64,000 bases of DNA, taken from the NCBI RefSeq assembly GCF_963422335.1, contig NZ_OY729424.1:3162001-3226000 (forward strand), written 5' to 3'. This DNA is from an uncultured Roseateles sp. (GTDB lineage: Bacteria > Pseudomonadota > Gammaproteobacteria > Burkholderiales > Burkholderiaceae_C). Under the pieces are notes generated by a model that did not search any database, was not told the DNA's origin, and saw nothing but the letters and a program-made list of their open reading frames with translations. Numbering within the stretch: position 1 is the stretch's first letter; each line of letters begins with the position of its first letter. Position numbers and translations under genes: made by a program. This document shows, piece after piece, positions 1 to 8,242 of this stretch.

Positions 1-569
1 TGCAGCTTGCCGAGCGCCACCACGCCGGAGGCCATGTCGAACAGCATCGGATCGCCATCGGCGCCTGGAGCGGCGATGGACAGCGGTGCTGTCGACACCC
101 CCGCCGCCGCGGCCTGGTGATAAGCCATATTCGGGCCCGAGGCCGCGCCGGCCAGTGCCAGCATGCCCGACCGGGCGATGTTCTCGGTGTAGAAGCCGAG
201 CGCGCCGGTGTGGGTGGTGTCGCGCAGCAGGCACATGCCCATGCCGGCCTGGCGTGCCGAGGCCATCGCCTCGGCAGCGGCGGCGCGCATGCCCACGGCG
301 CCGGCGCAACGCGCACCTTCCAAGATCGAGAGGGCCGGCAGATGCAGCACGCGCTGCAGCTGGGCATCTCCTCTCATCTGCCCGGAGGCCAGCAGTTCCA
401 GGTACATGGGCAGGCGCACCACGCCATGTGAGTCGGTGCCGCGCAGATCGGCCCACACCAGTACCTCGGCCACCGAGGCGGCCTCGGCGGCGTCCAGACC
501 ACCGGCTGCCAGCAGGCGTGCTGCGAAGGCCTCCAGCGCCTCTTTCTGAACCAGCAGGCCGCCGCTCAT
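1..569 (-). CDS. Ldh-family (malate/L-lactate dehydrogenase type 2) oxidoreductase, 3' part missing
   Basis: The reading frame starts at ATG 569 and runs off the left edge, giving about 189 residues. It shows the Ldh_2 family signature DLRGTDSHGVVR near residues 43-54 and a later DTTHTGALGFY segment, both typical of NAD(P)-dependent 2-hydroxyacid (malate, ureidoglycolate, sulfolactate) dehydrogenases. The family oxidises a 2-hydroxy acid to a 2-oxo acid in the cytoplasm; the substrate cannot be told from sequence. The start overlaps the stop of the upstream hydrolase (ATGA), so the two are translationally coupled. It is the last visible gene of the minus-strand unit that begins at 2201. Confidence 0.85.
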   Translation of the reverse strand, partial: MSGGLLVQKEALEAFAARLLAAGGLDAAEAASVAEVLVWADLRGTDSHGVVRLPMYLELLASGQMRGDAQLQRVLHLPALSILEGARCAGAVGMRAAAAEAMASARQAGMGMCLLRDTTHTGALGFYTENIARSGMLALAGAASGPNMAYHQAAAAGVSTAPLSIAAPGADGDPMLFDMASGVVALGKL

Positions 570-1435
570 CGCAGCACCGGAAGATATTTAGCCAACCAGT
601 CGCGCACGATGTTGAGCACCATGGTGTTGTCGTCCGAGAAGATGAAGTGATCGATATTGGCCACCAGATGCAGGTCGGCGGGCATTCTGGCATGGCGGAA
701 TATCTCGATCGACTGCTCGGTCGGCGTGACCGAATCCACCGACGGGTGCAGTATCAGCAGCGGCCGCGGCGCGATGCGCTCGACCACGCCGTTCGGCTTG
801 AAGCGGAACATGCTGTCCACCACCTCGAACGGAAACTCCATATAGGAGCCCGGCGGCAGATTGCTGCGCATGGCCGGCGGTATCGGCACGATGTCGAAGC
901 GCGACACGCGCATCGAGCGTCCCTGTTCAAGCTCGCGCCGGCCGGTGTCCAGCAGCGCCTCGAAGCGGGCCCAATCGGCGGGTGCCGCATGCTGCTGGCG
1001 GAACTTGGACTCGCCGTCGCCCCAGCCGCCGCTGGAAATGCAGGCGGCGATGCGCGGGTCCACCCCGGCGGCGTACACGGCCACCGCGGCGCCGAAGCTG
1101 TGGCCCATCACCGCGATGGCCTCGGTGTCCACCTGCGGCAGTGTGGCCAGATAGCTCACCGCGTTGGAGGTGTCGGCCACCTGCTCGAGGCAGATCACCT
1201 TGGCGCGCTCGCCTTCGCTCTCACCGCAGCCCCGCATGTCAAAGCGCAAGGTGATGTAGCCCAGGGCTGCGAACAGACGCGTGGCCAGCTGGACCATGCC
1301 GTCGTCCTTGTTGCTGCCAAAGCCATGCAGTACGACCAGGGCCGGGCGGCGCTCGCCGGGCTGCAGCCCATCGGGCAGCTGGAGCACACCGACCAGTTGC
1401 AGGCCGTCGGATTCGAAGTTGATTTGTTGTTCCAT
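566..1435 (-). CDS. alpha/beta hydrolase (289 aa)
   Basis: A complete alpha/beta-hydrolase fold protein. The oxyanion-hole HGFG motif lies at residues 37-40, the nucleophile elbow GHSFG has Ser113, and the probable acid and base are in VDSVTP and NIDHF near the C-terminus. The layout resembles serine aminopeptidase/dienelactone-hydrolase-like esterases of about 290 residues. There is no signal peptide, so it is probably cytoplasmic. It sits between a second hydrolase (7 nt away) and the Ldh-type dehydrogenase (ATGA overlap). This suggests consecutive hydrolysis and oxidation steps in one catabolic route; the actual substrate is unknown. Confidence 0.85.
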   Translation of the reverse strand: MEQQINFESDGLQLVGVLQLPDGLQPGERRPALVVLHGFGSNKDDGMVQLATRLFAALGYITLRFDMRGCGESEGERAKVICLEQVADTSNAVSYLATLPQVDTEAIAVMGHSFGAAVAVYAAGVDPRIAACISSGGWGDGESKFRQQHAAPADWARFEALLDTGRRELEQGRSMRVSRFDIVPIPPAMRSNLPPGSYMEFPFEVVDSMFRFKPNGVVERIAPRPLLILHPSVDSVTPTEQSIEIFRHARMPADLHLVANIDHFIFSDDNTMVLNIVRDWLAKYLPVLR

Positions 1436-1442
1436 GCTGTGC

Positions 1443-2201
1443 TCAGGCTTTGTCCGTCAGAAATTGCTCGATCGAGGTGGCCAGCGCCACCGGGGTTTCG
1501 TCCATCGGGTAGTGGCCCGCGTTGGCCATCACCTGCAGCGACGCGTTCGGGTACCAGCGCAGATAGGTGGCCTCCATTGCGGCGGCGTTCAGGCCGGGAT
1601 CGTGCTCGCCGACGATCACCTTGATGGGCACCGGGTTGCCGGCAATTGCAGACGAGAAATCGCCCTTGGCCCAGGCTTCGAGATAGGCCGCAAAAGCCGC
1701 CTCGTTCGAATGCTTGACGGAGTGATCGACCAGCCGGCCCAGCCAGGCCTTGGAGAGCCGCGAGCCGGTGCTGTGGTCGACAATGCCCAGCCGCGCCTCG
1801 CGCTGCGCGGCGGCGCTGGCGAACAGCGCCCAGGTAGCGGCATCAAAGGGCACGCCGCTGGCAGGCACTGGCGTCACCGCGACCAGTTTTTCGACGCGTT
1901 GCGGCGCATCCAGCAGCACACGCTGAATGGCCTTGCCGCCCATCGAATGGCCGATCAGATTGAAGAGTTCCCAGCCGAGGGCGTCGGCCAGCGCCAGCGT
2001 GTCCGCAGCGATCTCCTCCATGGTGAACTGGCCGGCCTCGGCCATGCGCTTGCCGTAGCCGCGATGGTCCGGGAACACATAGGTGAAGCGCTGGACGTCC
2101 AGCACATCGGCCAGCGGCTTCCACGCATCGGCGCTGCCGAACCAGCCGTGCAGTGCGATGACGCGAACAGGCCCGTGGCCCACGATGATCGGTTTGCTCA
2201 A
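1443..2201 (-). CDS. alpha/beta hydrolase (252 aa, TTG start)
   Basis: A short alpha/beta hydrolase with HGWFG near residue 18, nucleophile elbow GHSMGG (Ser86), a probable acid in GEHDPG and a base in NAGHYP. I place the start at TTG 2201, not at the more distant ATG 2348. An AGGAGCT ribosome-binding site lies 5-6 nt upstream of the TTG, and the family similarity begins immediately with SKPIIVGHG. The longer frame would also extend deep into the divergent regulatory region. It is the first gene of a minus-strand unit with the second hydrolase and the Ldh-type dehydrogenase, divergent from the AraC regulator. Confidence 0.82.
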   Translation of the reverse strand: MSKPIIVGHGPVRVIALHGWFGSADAWKPLADVLDVQRFTYVFPDHRGYGKRMAEAGQFTMEEIAADTLALADALGWELFNLIGHSMGGKAIQRVLLDAPQRVEKLVAVTPVPASGVPFDAATWALFASAAAQREARLGIVDHSTGSRLSKAWLGRLVDHSVKHSNEAAFAAYLEAWAKGDFSSAIAGNPVPIKVIVGEHDPGLNAAAMEATYLRWYPNASLQVMANAGHYPMDETPVALATSIEQFLTDKA

Positions 2202-2247
2202 GAGGTAGCTCCTGTCAGCGCCTGGCGCCGACCCATGTTTGACTCGA

Positions 2248-2276
2248 TTGACAAGGCGGCGCTGGCGCAAAACACT
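2248..2276 (+). promoter_or_regulatory. possible sigma-70 promoter for the AraC-family gene
   Basis: A perfect -35 hexamer TTGACA (2248-2253) is followed after 17 bases by a weak -10, AACACT (2271-2276). It would give a leader of about 120 nt before the regulator start at 2405. The weak -10 would suit an activator-dependent promoter, but this is inference. Confidence 0.35.
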
Positions 2277-2363
2277 GGGGGCGTGAGTTGCAGCAGGGCC
2301 GCGTTGCCCCTGCGAGCAATCTAGTGGACGGGTTGCCTCAGACGGCACTCGGCAGGTCCGCCG

Positions 2364-2378
2364 GCTTACCGGATCGTC
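2364..2378 (-). promoter_or_regulatory. putative AraC-regulator operator, copy 1
   Basis: The plus strand reads GCTTACCGGATCGTC here. The identical 15-mer recurs at 9328-9342 upstream of the Bug-receptor gene. Relative to the minus-strand catabolic genes both copies have the same orientation: 163 nt upstream of the TTG start at 2201 and 111 nt upstream of the ATG at 9217. Copy 1 also lies 27 nt before the regulator's own start. Confidence 0.5.
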
Positions 2379-2404
2379 TTGTTATTTGCGAAGTGGGCAG
2401 GAGC

Positions 2405-3262
2405 ATGGGAATGAAGGAGACGCAGGCCTCGGCCGCAGTGCAGGGCCGCTTCGGGCGGGTGGCGACGCACACCACCTCGCGGCCGCTGGTGGAGCATGCG
2501 CACTTCGAGTTCAACTTCATCTTCTGGGTGGGGGGCTCGACCACAGGCTTTCGTGTCGGCAAGCAGGACTGCGTGCTCGACCCGTCGTCTGCCATCCTCG
2601 TCAACCCCTGGCTGCCCCATGCCAAGCTGCCCAGCGCCGATGGCCCGACCCTGGTGCTGACGGTGCTGCCCGATCCGCACTGGCTGGCCCAGCTGCTCGA
2701 CCTGGAGGACATGCCGCTGGTCAAGCTGTTCTCGCAGCCCTGCGTGGCGCTGACGCCGGAGGTGCGCGCGCTGATCGACCGCCTGGCGGCGACGATGAAT
2801 GCCGGCGCCGCGTTCGGCGACAGCGCTTATGAGCCTATGGTCAGCAAGCTGGTGCTGGCGCTGGTGAACACCTATGCCGATGCCGATATGCGCACCACCT
2901 TCTTCCGGCGCGACCGGCCGATGGACGCGCGCATTTCGCGCTCGCTGCCGCTGATACGCGAAGCCGCGGCCAGCAACCCCAATCTGGACGACATCGCCAG
3001 CCAGGTGGGTTTGTCGCGCTCGCGGTTCTTCGAGCAGTTCAAGGCCTGCATCGGTGCGTCGCCGCAGCAGTATCTGGACTGGGCCCGCATGGCGGTGGCC
3101 ACCAAGCTGTTGGCCAGCACCGAGCAGAGCGTGGCCGATGTGTCGCACGAGCTCGGGTTTTCGGCGCCCAGCCATTTCGCGCGCTTCTTCGCCCAGCATA
3201 TGGGCGTGCCGCCCAGTGACTTCAAACGCGGTGTGATCACCGAAAACGAAACGGCGGCCTGA
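2405..3262 (+). CDS. AraC-family transcriptional regulator
   Basis: The protein has 285 residues from ATG 2405, preceded by CAGGAGC. The open frame reaches further upstream, but no ribosome-binding site supports that. The N-terminal half is a cupin-like sensor region (HAHFEFNFIFWV). The C-terminal hundred residues contain two helix-turn-helix units, LDDIASQVGLSRSRFFEQFK and VADVSHELGFSAPSHFARFF, ending in the usual AraC PSDFKR motif. It is divergent from the hydrolase/dehydrogenase unit and convergent with the NIPSNAP gene, so it is the natural candidate regulator of both arms of the island. The effector is unknown. Confidence 0.88.
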   Translation: MGMKETQASAAVQGRFGRVATHTTSRPLVEHAHFEFNFIFWVGGSTTGFRVGKQDCVLDPSSAILVNPWLPHAKLPSADGPTLVLTVLPDPHWLAQLLDLEDMPLVKLFSQPCVALTPEVRALIDRLAATMNAGAAFGDSAYEPMVSKLVLALVNTYADADMRTTFFRRDRPMDARISRSLPLIREAAASNPNLDDIASQVGLSRSRFFEQFKACIGASPQQYLDWARMAVATKLLASTEQSVADVSHELGFSAPSHFARFFAQHMGVPPSDFKRGVITENETAA

Positions 3263-3301
3263 TGAGGGCCGCCGTCGCGGGTCAGCGCCGGTCAAGGTCT
3301 T

Positions 3302-3616
3302 TCAACGCGCCTGGGGCCAGGCGGCAGGGGCCAGAAAGCGGTTCTCCTGCTGCAGCACCATGCCCTTGACCTTGCCCCGATAGACCTGCCAGTCGGCGTC
3401 TTCGAGCAGGCGGGTGCGGCGCTCGCTGCGGTCGTCGTGGCTGTCGAAGGCCCAGAGCTGTACGAGCTGATTCAGCAGGCCGCTCTCGGCCGTGTAGAAG
3501 CCCAGCGGGCGGCCAAAGATGCGCTGGTGCACCGGCAGGCCGAAGGCCTCGTAGGCGGCCAGAAAGCCCGGCAGCACGCCCGGCGCGAAGCTGTAGATGC
3601 GCTGCTCGACGATCAT
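3302..3616 (-). CDS. NIPSNAP family protein
   Basis: A 104-residue protein beginning MIVEQRIYSFAPG, with the ferredoxin-like (dimeric alpha-beta barrel) pattern of NIPSNAP proteins: a typical LPGFLAAYEAFG helix, then a GFYTAESGLLNQLVQLWAF strand region. The start ATG 3616 overlaps the TGA of the upstream formamidase homologue, and the reading frame conserved in the family begins exactly here. It is the last gene of the minus-strand unit beginning at 9217. NIPSNAP proteins often accompany degradative operons, where their role is poorly defined. Confidence 0.82.
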   Translation of the reverse strand: MIVEQRIYSFAPGVLPGFLAAYEAFGLPVHQRIFGRPLGFYTAESGLLNQLVQLWAFDSHDDRSERRTRLLEDADWQVYRGKVKGMVLQQENRFLAPAAWPQAR

Positions 3617-4890
3617 GAGGCCGTCCGGGTGGCGCGGGCGATGGCGGCCAGCATGTCGGCGCTGAACACGTTCTTCGGTATCACCGTGTGCACGCCCTTG
3701 GCCGGCACATTGGCATAGACGGTGTTGGTCTGGTGCGAGTATTGCGTGATGCGCACGCTGCCGGCCACGCTGATCAGCGAGTAGGCGTCGTCCCGGCCTA
3801 TGCCCGACGCGGCGGACAACCATTCGATCGTGCTTTGCAGGCTGGCGCTCAGTGCCTTCTCCAGCGTCTCGCCGTGGCCTACGGAAATCCACTGGCTGGG
3901 TGTCTCGACCAGCAGGGTTTTCAGCGGCGCGCGCTTGTGCAGGATGAACTGGATGCGCATGTCTTCCATAGCGGTCTCGATCGCGGTCTGGTTGACCACG
4001 CCGTCGCCCTGGGCCGCATGCGAGTCGCCGGTCCAGACCTGGCCCCCGGCACGCAGCACCGGCAGGAAGATGGCCGCACCTTCGGTCAGTTCGCGCAGCA
4101 CGATATTGCCGCCATGAGGTCCGCTCAGGATGCCGCTGACCGGGCGGTCGCCGGCCGGCATGGTGGCGATCACGCCCTGGGTCGGCTGCAGTGCATAGAC
4201 GATGCCCTGCTTGAACGCCGCCTGGGTGCGCGCCGCGTCGAACTTGAAATAGTGAAGATAGGGCTGCTTGAACTCGGCCGGCAGCGCGCCCACGCCCAAC
4301 GGTGCGCTGTTCCAGCCCCATTCGATGGGCCGCAGCCTCAGCATGCGGCACTCGATCCAGTCGCCAGGCTCGGCGCCGCGCACGGCCACCGGCCCGACCA
4401 GCGAGTAGGGCCCGGCGCTGTAGCGCTTGCGTATCGGTTCGCGCTCGGCGAACGACATGCCGTACTGGGCCTCGTTGGCCCAGTTCACCCAGGTGTTCGG
4501 GTAGTGCACGATATCGCCCGAATCCACTGTCACGGCCGGGGTGGCAGATGGGTCCATGGCGCCGATGCGTACCGTGTCCTTGTTGGATTCGAGCCGGTGC
4601 GTGCGTCCGGCGGGCGCTGCAGAAAGCGTGGGTGCGTTGGCGTTGGCGTTGGCGCAGCCCGTGAGCTGCGCCAAGGCGCTTGCGCCCAGCCCGCCCGCCC
4701 AGGCCAGGGCCGAGCGGCGGGATGGTGATGGCGGGGCGAGTCGGTGCGCCTCCGCACTGCGCTCGAGTTCATCACCGAGCACGCCATCGACTCGGGGCAG
4801 CGCAATGGGTAGCGCGAGCCGGTGCGAACACAGGCGTTCGCCGGCACAACAGTTCCACCGCGACATTGCACGGTCAGATGGGGTAGGCAT
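3613..4890 (-). CDS. acetamidase/formamidase family protein, Tat-exported (paralogue 1)
   Basis: An FmdA/AmdA-family protein of up to 425 residues. The core has the family landmarks VDSGDIVHYPNTW, RGAEPGDWIE, GPHGGNI and DSHAAQGDGVVN, the region that carries the metal and catalytic residues in formamidases. An N-terminal SRRSALAWAGGLGASAL stretch followed by a Cys looks like a Tat signal, possibly with a lipobox. The ATG at 4890 leaves an unusually long n-region of about 55 residues, so an internal GTG start is possible. It lies 15 nt after its paralogue and overlaps the NIPSNAP gene. Family members hydrolyse short amides to acid and ammonia; export is atypical. Confidence 0.82.
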   Translation of the reverse strand: MPTPSDRAMSRWNCCAGERLCSHRLALPIALPRVDGVLGDELERSAEAHRLAPPSPSRRSALAWAGGLGASALAQLTGCANANANAPTLSAAPAGRTHRLESNKDTVRIGAMDPSATPAVTVDSGDIVHYPNTWVNWANEAQYGMSFAEREPIRKRYSAGPYSLVGPVAVRGAEPGDWIECRMLRLRPIEWGWNSAPLGVGALPAEFKQPYLHYFKFDAARTQAAFKQGIVYALQPTQGVIATMPAGDRPVSGILSGPHGGNIVLRELTEGAAIFLPVLRAGGQVWTGDSHAAQGDGVVNQTAIETAMEDMRIQFILHKRAPLKTLLVETPSQWISVGHGETLEKALSASLQSTIEWLSAASGIGRDDAYSLISVAGSVRITQYSHQTNTVYANVPAKGVHTVIPKNVFSADMLAAIARATRTAS

Positions 4891-4905
4891 AGATGTCCTT
4901 GTTGT

Positions 4906-6075
4906 TCAAGCCGAGCGCAGCGATGCCGACAGGCGTGCCTGCAGCTCCTGCGACAGCACCGCCTTGGGCAACATGCCGTGTAGCGTGTTCAGTGGCTTGT
5001 TGGTGTAGACGGATTGCGTCTGCCGCGCGAACTTGGTGACGCGAAAGCTGCCCGCCAGGCTGAACAGCGAATAGGCCTCGGCCTTGGACATGCCCAGCGC
5101 CGGCCCGACCCACTCCAGCAGATTGCGCAGGCACTGCACCAGCGCGTCGTCCAGTGACTGCCCGAAGCCCAGGCCTATCCAGTGGGTCTTGGTTTCGGCC
5201 AGCGGCAGCTTGACGGGCCGGCGCTTGTGCAGCACGTACTGGATGCGCAGCTCTTCCATGGCCGTTTCCAGCGCGGTCTGGTTCACCATGCCGTCGCCCT
5301 GCACTGCATGCGAGTTCGCCGTCCAGACCCGGCCGCCGGGGTGGAACACCGGCAGGAACAGGGCCGTGCCCTCGACCAGCTCGTGCAGGCCCAGCTTGCC
5401 GCCGTAGGGGCCGTTGAGAATGCCGCTGACCGCCTTGTCTCCGGGCGGCTGTGTGGCAAACAGGCCCTGGCCGGGATGCAGGTCGAGCTTGATGCCGGGG
5501 CGGAACTCCACCGACTTGCGGTCCGCGCTGAACTTGAAATACTGCAGATAGGGTTCCTTGAAATCCTCGGGCAGGCTGCCGACATTGGCCGGCGACGAGT
5601 TCCAGCCCCATTCGATGGGCCTGGCCTTCAAGGTGCGTATCTCTATCGTATCGCCGGGTTCGGCACCACGCACGAACACCGGTCCGATATTGGAGTAGGG
5701 CCCGGCGGGATAGCGGCGGCGGATCGGCTCGCGCTCGGCAAAGCTCATGCCGTACTTGGGCTCGTTGGCCCAGTTCAGCCATGTGTTGGGATAGTGGACG
5801 ACATCGCCCGAGTCGATGGTCGCCGCTGGCTCATAGGCCGGGTCAAGATTGCCCACGCTGACCGTCCTGGGGCTGCACTCGACGACATGGACCCGCGTGC
5901 CGGGATCCAGCGAGAACGATGCTTGGCCGGCCTTCTCGGGCGATGCGCAGGCACTGGCGGCCAGCCCGAGCGTGCCCGAGGCCAGCAGCGTGCGGCGACT
6001 CAGGCCCAGGCGCGGCGCAACACGTTCCATTGCATCGGCCAGCGAGGCTTGAGACACGGTTGGGTTTGTCTCCAT
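4906..6075 (-). CDS. acetamidase/formamidase family protein, Tat-exported (paralogue 2)
   Basis: A 389-residue paralogue of the next gene, sharing VDSGDVVHYPNTW, FAEREPIRRRYPAGPYS, RGAEPGDTIE, GPYGGK and NSHAVQGDGMVNQTALETAMEE. The N-terminus has a twin-arginine motif LSRRTLLASG, a hydrophobic stretch and LAASAC, consistent with a Tat substrate that may be a lipoprotein. The start ATG 6075 has AAGGAA upstream. The two copies clearly arose by tandem duplication, but they differ throughout, so the event is not recent. The product probably acts in the periplasm on an amide made or imported by this island. Confidence 0.84.
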   Translation of the reverse strand: METNPTVSQASLADAMERVAPRLGLSRRTLLASGTLGLAASACASPEKAGQASFSLDPGTRVHVVECSPRTVSVGNLDPAYEPAATIDSGDVVHYPNTWLNWANEPKYGMSFAEREPIRRRYPAGPYSNIGPVFVRGAEPGDTIEIRTLKARPIEWGWNSSPANVGSLPEDFKEPYLQYFKFSADRKSVEFRPGIKLDLHPGQGLFATQPPGDKAVSGILNGPYGGKLGLHELVEGTALFLPVFHPGGRVWTANSHAVQGDGMVNQTALETAMEELRIQYVLHKRRPVKLPLAETKTHWIGLGFGQSLDDALVQCLRNLLEWVGPALGMSKAEAYSLFSLAGSFRVTKFARQTQSVYTNKPLNTLHGMLPKAVLSQELQARLSASLRSA

Positions 6076-6106
6076 GTGGGTTCCTTTTTGTTTTGAGGGG
6101 TGAACG

Positions 6107-6628
6107 TCAACGGGTTTCGCTGGCGCCTATGGCCTTGATGCCCGCGCGGCCGGCGTCCTCATCGGTTTGCGATGACGCGGCGCTGGCACCCACGGCGCCG
6201 ATCAACATGCCGTTCTGGAAGATGGGCAGCGAGCCTTGCGACGGAAACATCGGCCCGCCGTAGGACAGCGAACTGATCTGCCCGAAGACGATGGGGTTGG
6301 CCTTGTAGCGCTCCATCAGCTCGCGGCCGGAGACGCCGCCGGTGGCGACGCTGGCAATCGCCTTGCCCCGCGCCACGTCAAAGCTTCCGAAGGGCACGCC
6401 GTTCATGCGTGCACCGGTCACCACATGGCCCGAGGAGTCAACCACCACCACCGAGATGCCGACCTTGTGCTCTTTGGCATAGGCGACGGCAGCCTGCACC
6501 ACGGCGCTGGCCTGTTCCAGCGAGATGTGGGCGGCGGGGAGGGCACCGCCGGTTTGCTGCGCTGCGGCCGATGCGGCGGCCAGTGCCAGCAGCAGCGCTG
6601 CCAGCGATCGGGAAGCGTGAAGATTCAT
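6107..6628 (-). CDS. GlcG/HbpS-like (DUF336) secreted protein
   Basis: A 173-residue protein with a cleavable signal peptide (hydrophobic residues 9-22, cut near AAA-QQ) followed by a GlcG/HbpS domain. The domain has the typical ISVVVVDSSGHVVTGARMNG strand-turn, a KAIASVATG helix and a GGPMFP loop. AAGGAG precedes ATG 6628. Relatives bind haem or cobalamin, or occur as uncharacterised subunits in degradation operons. Here it lies between the FAH-fold enzyme and the exported amidase homologues, which suggests a periplasmic accessory role. Confidence 0.83.
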   Translation of the reverse strand: MNLHASRSLAALLLALAAASAAAQQTGGALPAAHISLEQASAVVQAAVAYAKEHKVGISVVVVDSSGHVVTGARMNGVPFGSFDVARGKAIASVATGGVSGRELMERYKANPIVFGQISSLSYGGPMFPSQGSLPIFQNGMLIGAVGASAASSQTDEDAGRAGIKAIGASETR

Positions 6629-6643
6629 GCGGGTCTCCTTGGG

Positions 6644-7633
6644 TCACAGGCGCTGCACGCGCTGATGGATGGCGCCGAAGATGCTCAGCCCTGCGGCGTC
6701 GAACATCTCCAGGCGCACGTCGTCGCCGAATCGCAGGAACGGTGTCGTGGACTGACCCGTGTCGAGCTGCTCGTGGGCACGCCGCTCGGCCAGGCAGCCG
6801 TAGCCGTGGCTGCGTTCGCCCTCGGGGGCCGCCAGTGCGCCCAGGCCCAGCACGGTGCCGGCGGCCAGGTCACGCGTGCGCGCGCCGTGCGCTATCAGCT
6901 GGTGGTAGCCGAAGGCCGCGCCTTCGGCCGGGTTCAGCGTGCCTATGGTTTCACCGCGCACCGCGCCGACAAAACGGCCGGCCAGCAGTTCACCGTTCCA
7001 GGCCTCGCCGACCTCATCCGGCGTCACGAACACCGGACCGAGCGTGCGGGCCGGTTTGCCTTGCATGAAGCCGAAGCCGCGCGGTATCTCGGTGGCGATG
7101 ATCTGGCGCAGCGAGGTGTCGTTCATCAGGCCCAGCAGGATGATGTGCGCCTTGGCCTGCTCCGGCGTTGTGCCCTGGGGCACGGTGTCGGTGATGACGA
7201 CGACCTCGCCCTCGTAGTCGATACCCAGGCCTTCGTCGCTGAGAAACTGGATGGGCTCGTGGGCGGCGAGGAAACGGTCCGAGTTGCCTTGGTAGAGCAG
7301 CGGTATGGTGTCGAAGTCCTCGGGCATGCCCACGCCACGCGCCTTGCGCACGGCACGCATATGGGCCGGATAGGCGCTGCCGTCGAGGAATTGATAGGCC
7401 CGCGGCAGCGGCGCGGCCAGCGTCTTCAGGTCAAGATCGAAGGCCTCGGCGCAGCGCCCGGCGTTCAATTGCTCGGACAACCCTTCGAGCTGGGGCCGCA
7501 GCAGCGCCCAGTCGTCAATGGCCGCCTGCAGATTGCGGGCGATGCCGGCGGCGCTGATCGCCCGGCGCAGGTCTCGGCTCACGATCAGCAGCGCGCCATC
7601 GCGGCTGCCGTCATTCAGGGTGGCTAGTTTCAC
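6644..7633 (-). CDS. fumarylacetoacetate hydrolase (FAH) family protein
   Basis: A 329-residue FAH-fold enzyme beginning at GTG 7633, which overlaps the stop of the VOC gene (GTGA). The metal-binding acidic cluster is visible as DYEGEVVV (Glu141, Glu143) with the following MNDTSLR (Asp172), and GKPARTLGP carries the conserved lysine. The family cleaves C-C bonds of acylpyruvates or decarboxylates/hydrates 2-oxo acids at the end of aromatic catabolism. The N-terminal half before residue 110 is the usual regulatory part. Coupling with a VOC dioxygenase-like gene supports a ring- or chain-cleavage pathway; the substrate is not predictable. Confidence 0.87.
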   Translation of the reverse strand: MKLATLNDGSRDGALLIVSRDLRRAISAAGIARNLQAAIDDWALLRPQLEGLSEQLNAGRCAEAFDLDLKTLAAPLPRAYQFLDGSAYPAHMRAVRKARGVGMPEDFDTIPLLYQGNSDRFLAAHEPIQFLSDEGLGIDYEGEVVVITDTVPQGTTPEQAKAHIILLGLMNDTSLRQIIATEIPRGFGFMQGKPARTLGPVFVTPDEVGEAWNGELLAGRFVGAVRGETIGTLNPAEGAAFGYHQLIAHGARTRDLAAGTVLGLGALAAPEGERSHGYGCLAERRAHEQLDTGQSTTPFLRFGDDVRLEMFDAAGLSIFGAIHQRVQRL

Positions 7634-8202
7634 GTCGGTAGGTCCTGTGGTGTGGGGGTGTTGCGTGCATAGCCGGTCTTGGCGCCGAACAGCTGTTCGC
7701 GCCGCGACCAGTCGTGGGTCTGCTCCCAGAGCTCGAGTACCTGATGGGCCTCGGCCTCGAACAGGCCCAGCCGCTCGGGCCCGGCGGTGTGGGCCGTCAG
7801 TTCGAGCCGGTGGCCGGAGGGGTCGAAGAAGTAGATCGAGGTGATGAAGTCGTCGTGGTTGGTGGGGCCGATCACGGCGATGCCCAGGTCCTCCAGCCGC
7901 AGCTTGGCCTGCATCACCATGGCCACGCTGTCGACCTCGAAGGCGAAGTGCTGTATCCAGCCGGGCGAGGCCAGGTCCTTGATATCGCCGGGGTCGCGTG
8001 GGCATTCGAAGAAGGCGATCGAGCTGCCGTCTTCCATCTCGAAGAAGATGTGGATGTGCGGGCTGTATTCGCCGGTCGACGGCACATGGTCTTCGCCCAT
8101 GGCATGGGAGAACTTGAGCCCCAGCACCTCGGTGTAGAAATCGACCGTTGCCCGTGCGTCCTTGCAGCGGAATGCGGCGTGATGCAGCTTTTTGCAAAGC
8201 AT
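7630..8202 (-). CDS. VOC-family metalloenzyme (extradiol dioxygenase/glyoxalase-like)
   Basis: A 190-residue protein from ATG 8202, chosen because AGGAGGA sits 4 nt upstream and the family similarity begins at once (KKLHHAAFRCKD). It contains two beta-alpha-beta-beta-beta modules. The expected metal ligands of type I extradiol dioxygenases and related enzymes are present: His8 (or His7), His85 in IQHFAFEVD and Glu134 in HRLELT. An active metal centre is therefore likely. The C-terminal fifty residues are an extension without recognised similarity. It is second in the Bug-VOC-FAH operon. Confidence 0.85.
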   Translation of the reverse strand: MLCKKLHHAAFRCKDARATVDFYTEVLGLKFSHAMGEDHVPSTGEYSPHIHIFFEMEDGSSIAFFECPRDPGDIKDLASPGWIQHFAFEVDSVAMVMQAKLRLEDLGIAVIGPTNHDDFITSIYFFDPSGHRLELTAHTAGPERLGLFEAEAHQVLELWEQTHDWSRREQLFGAKTGYARNTPTPQDLPT

Positions 8203-8242
8203 GGTGTCCTCCTGGAGTGAAGCGGATGGGCCGGCGGTGGCT

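Noticed and set aside
86..1624. Long plus-strand open frame over the hydrolase genes
   Set aside because: Its translation is Arg/Pro/Ala/His-rich with no domain. The minus strand here encodes two clear alpha/beta hydrolases and an Ldh-type dehydrogenase, so the frame is an antisense artefact of high GC.
2202..2348. Longer ATG-initiated form of the 252-residue hydrolase
   Set aside because: The added 48 residues have no family similarity and would cover the divergent regulatory region; TTG 2201 has a good ribosome-binding site.
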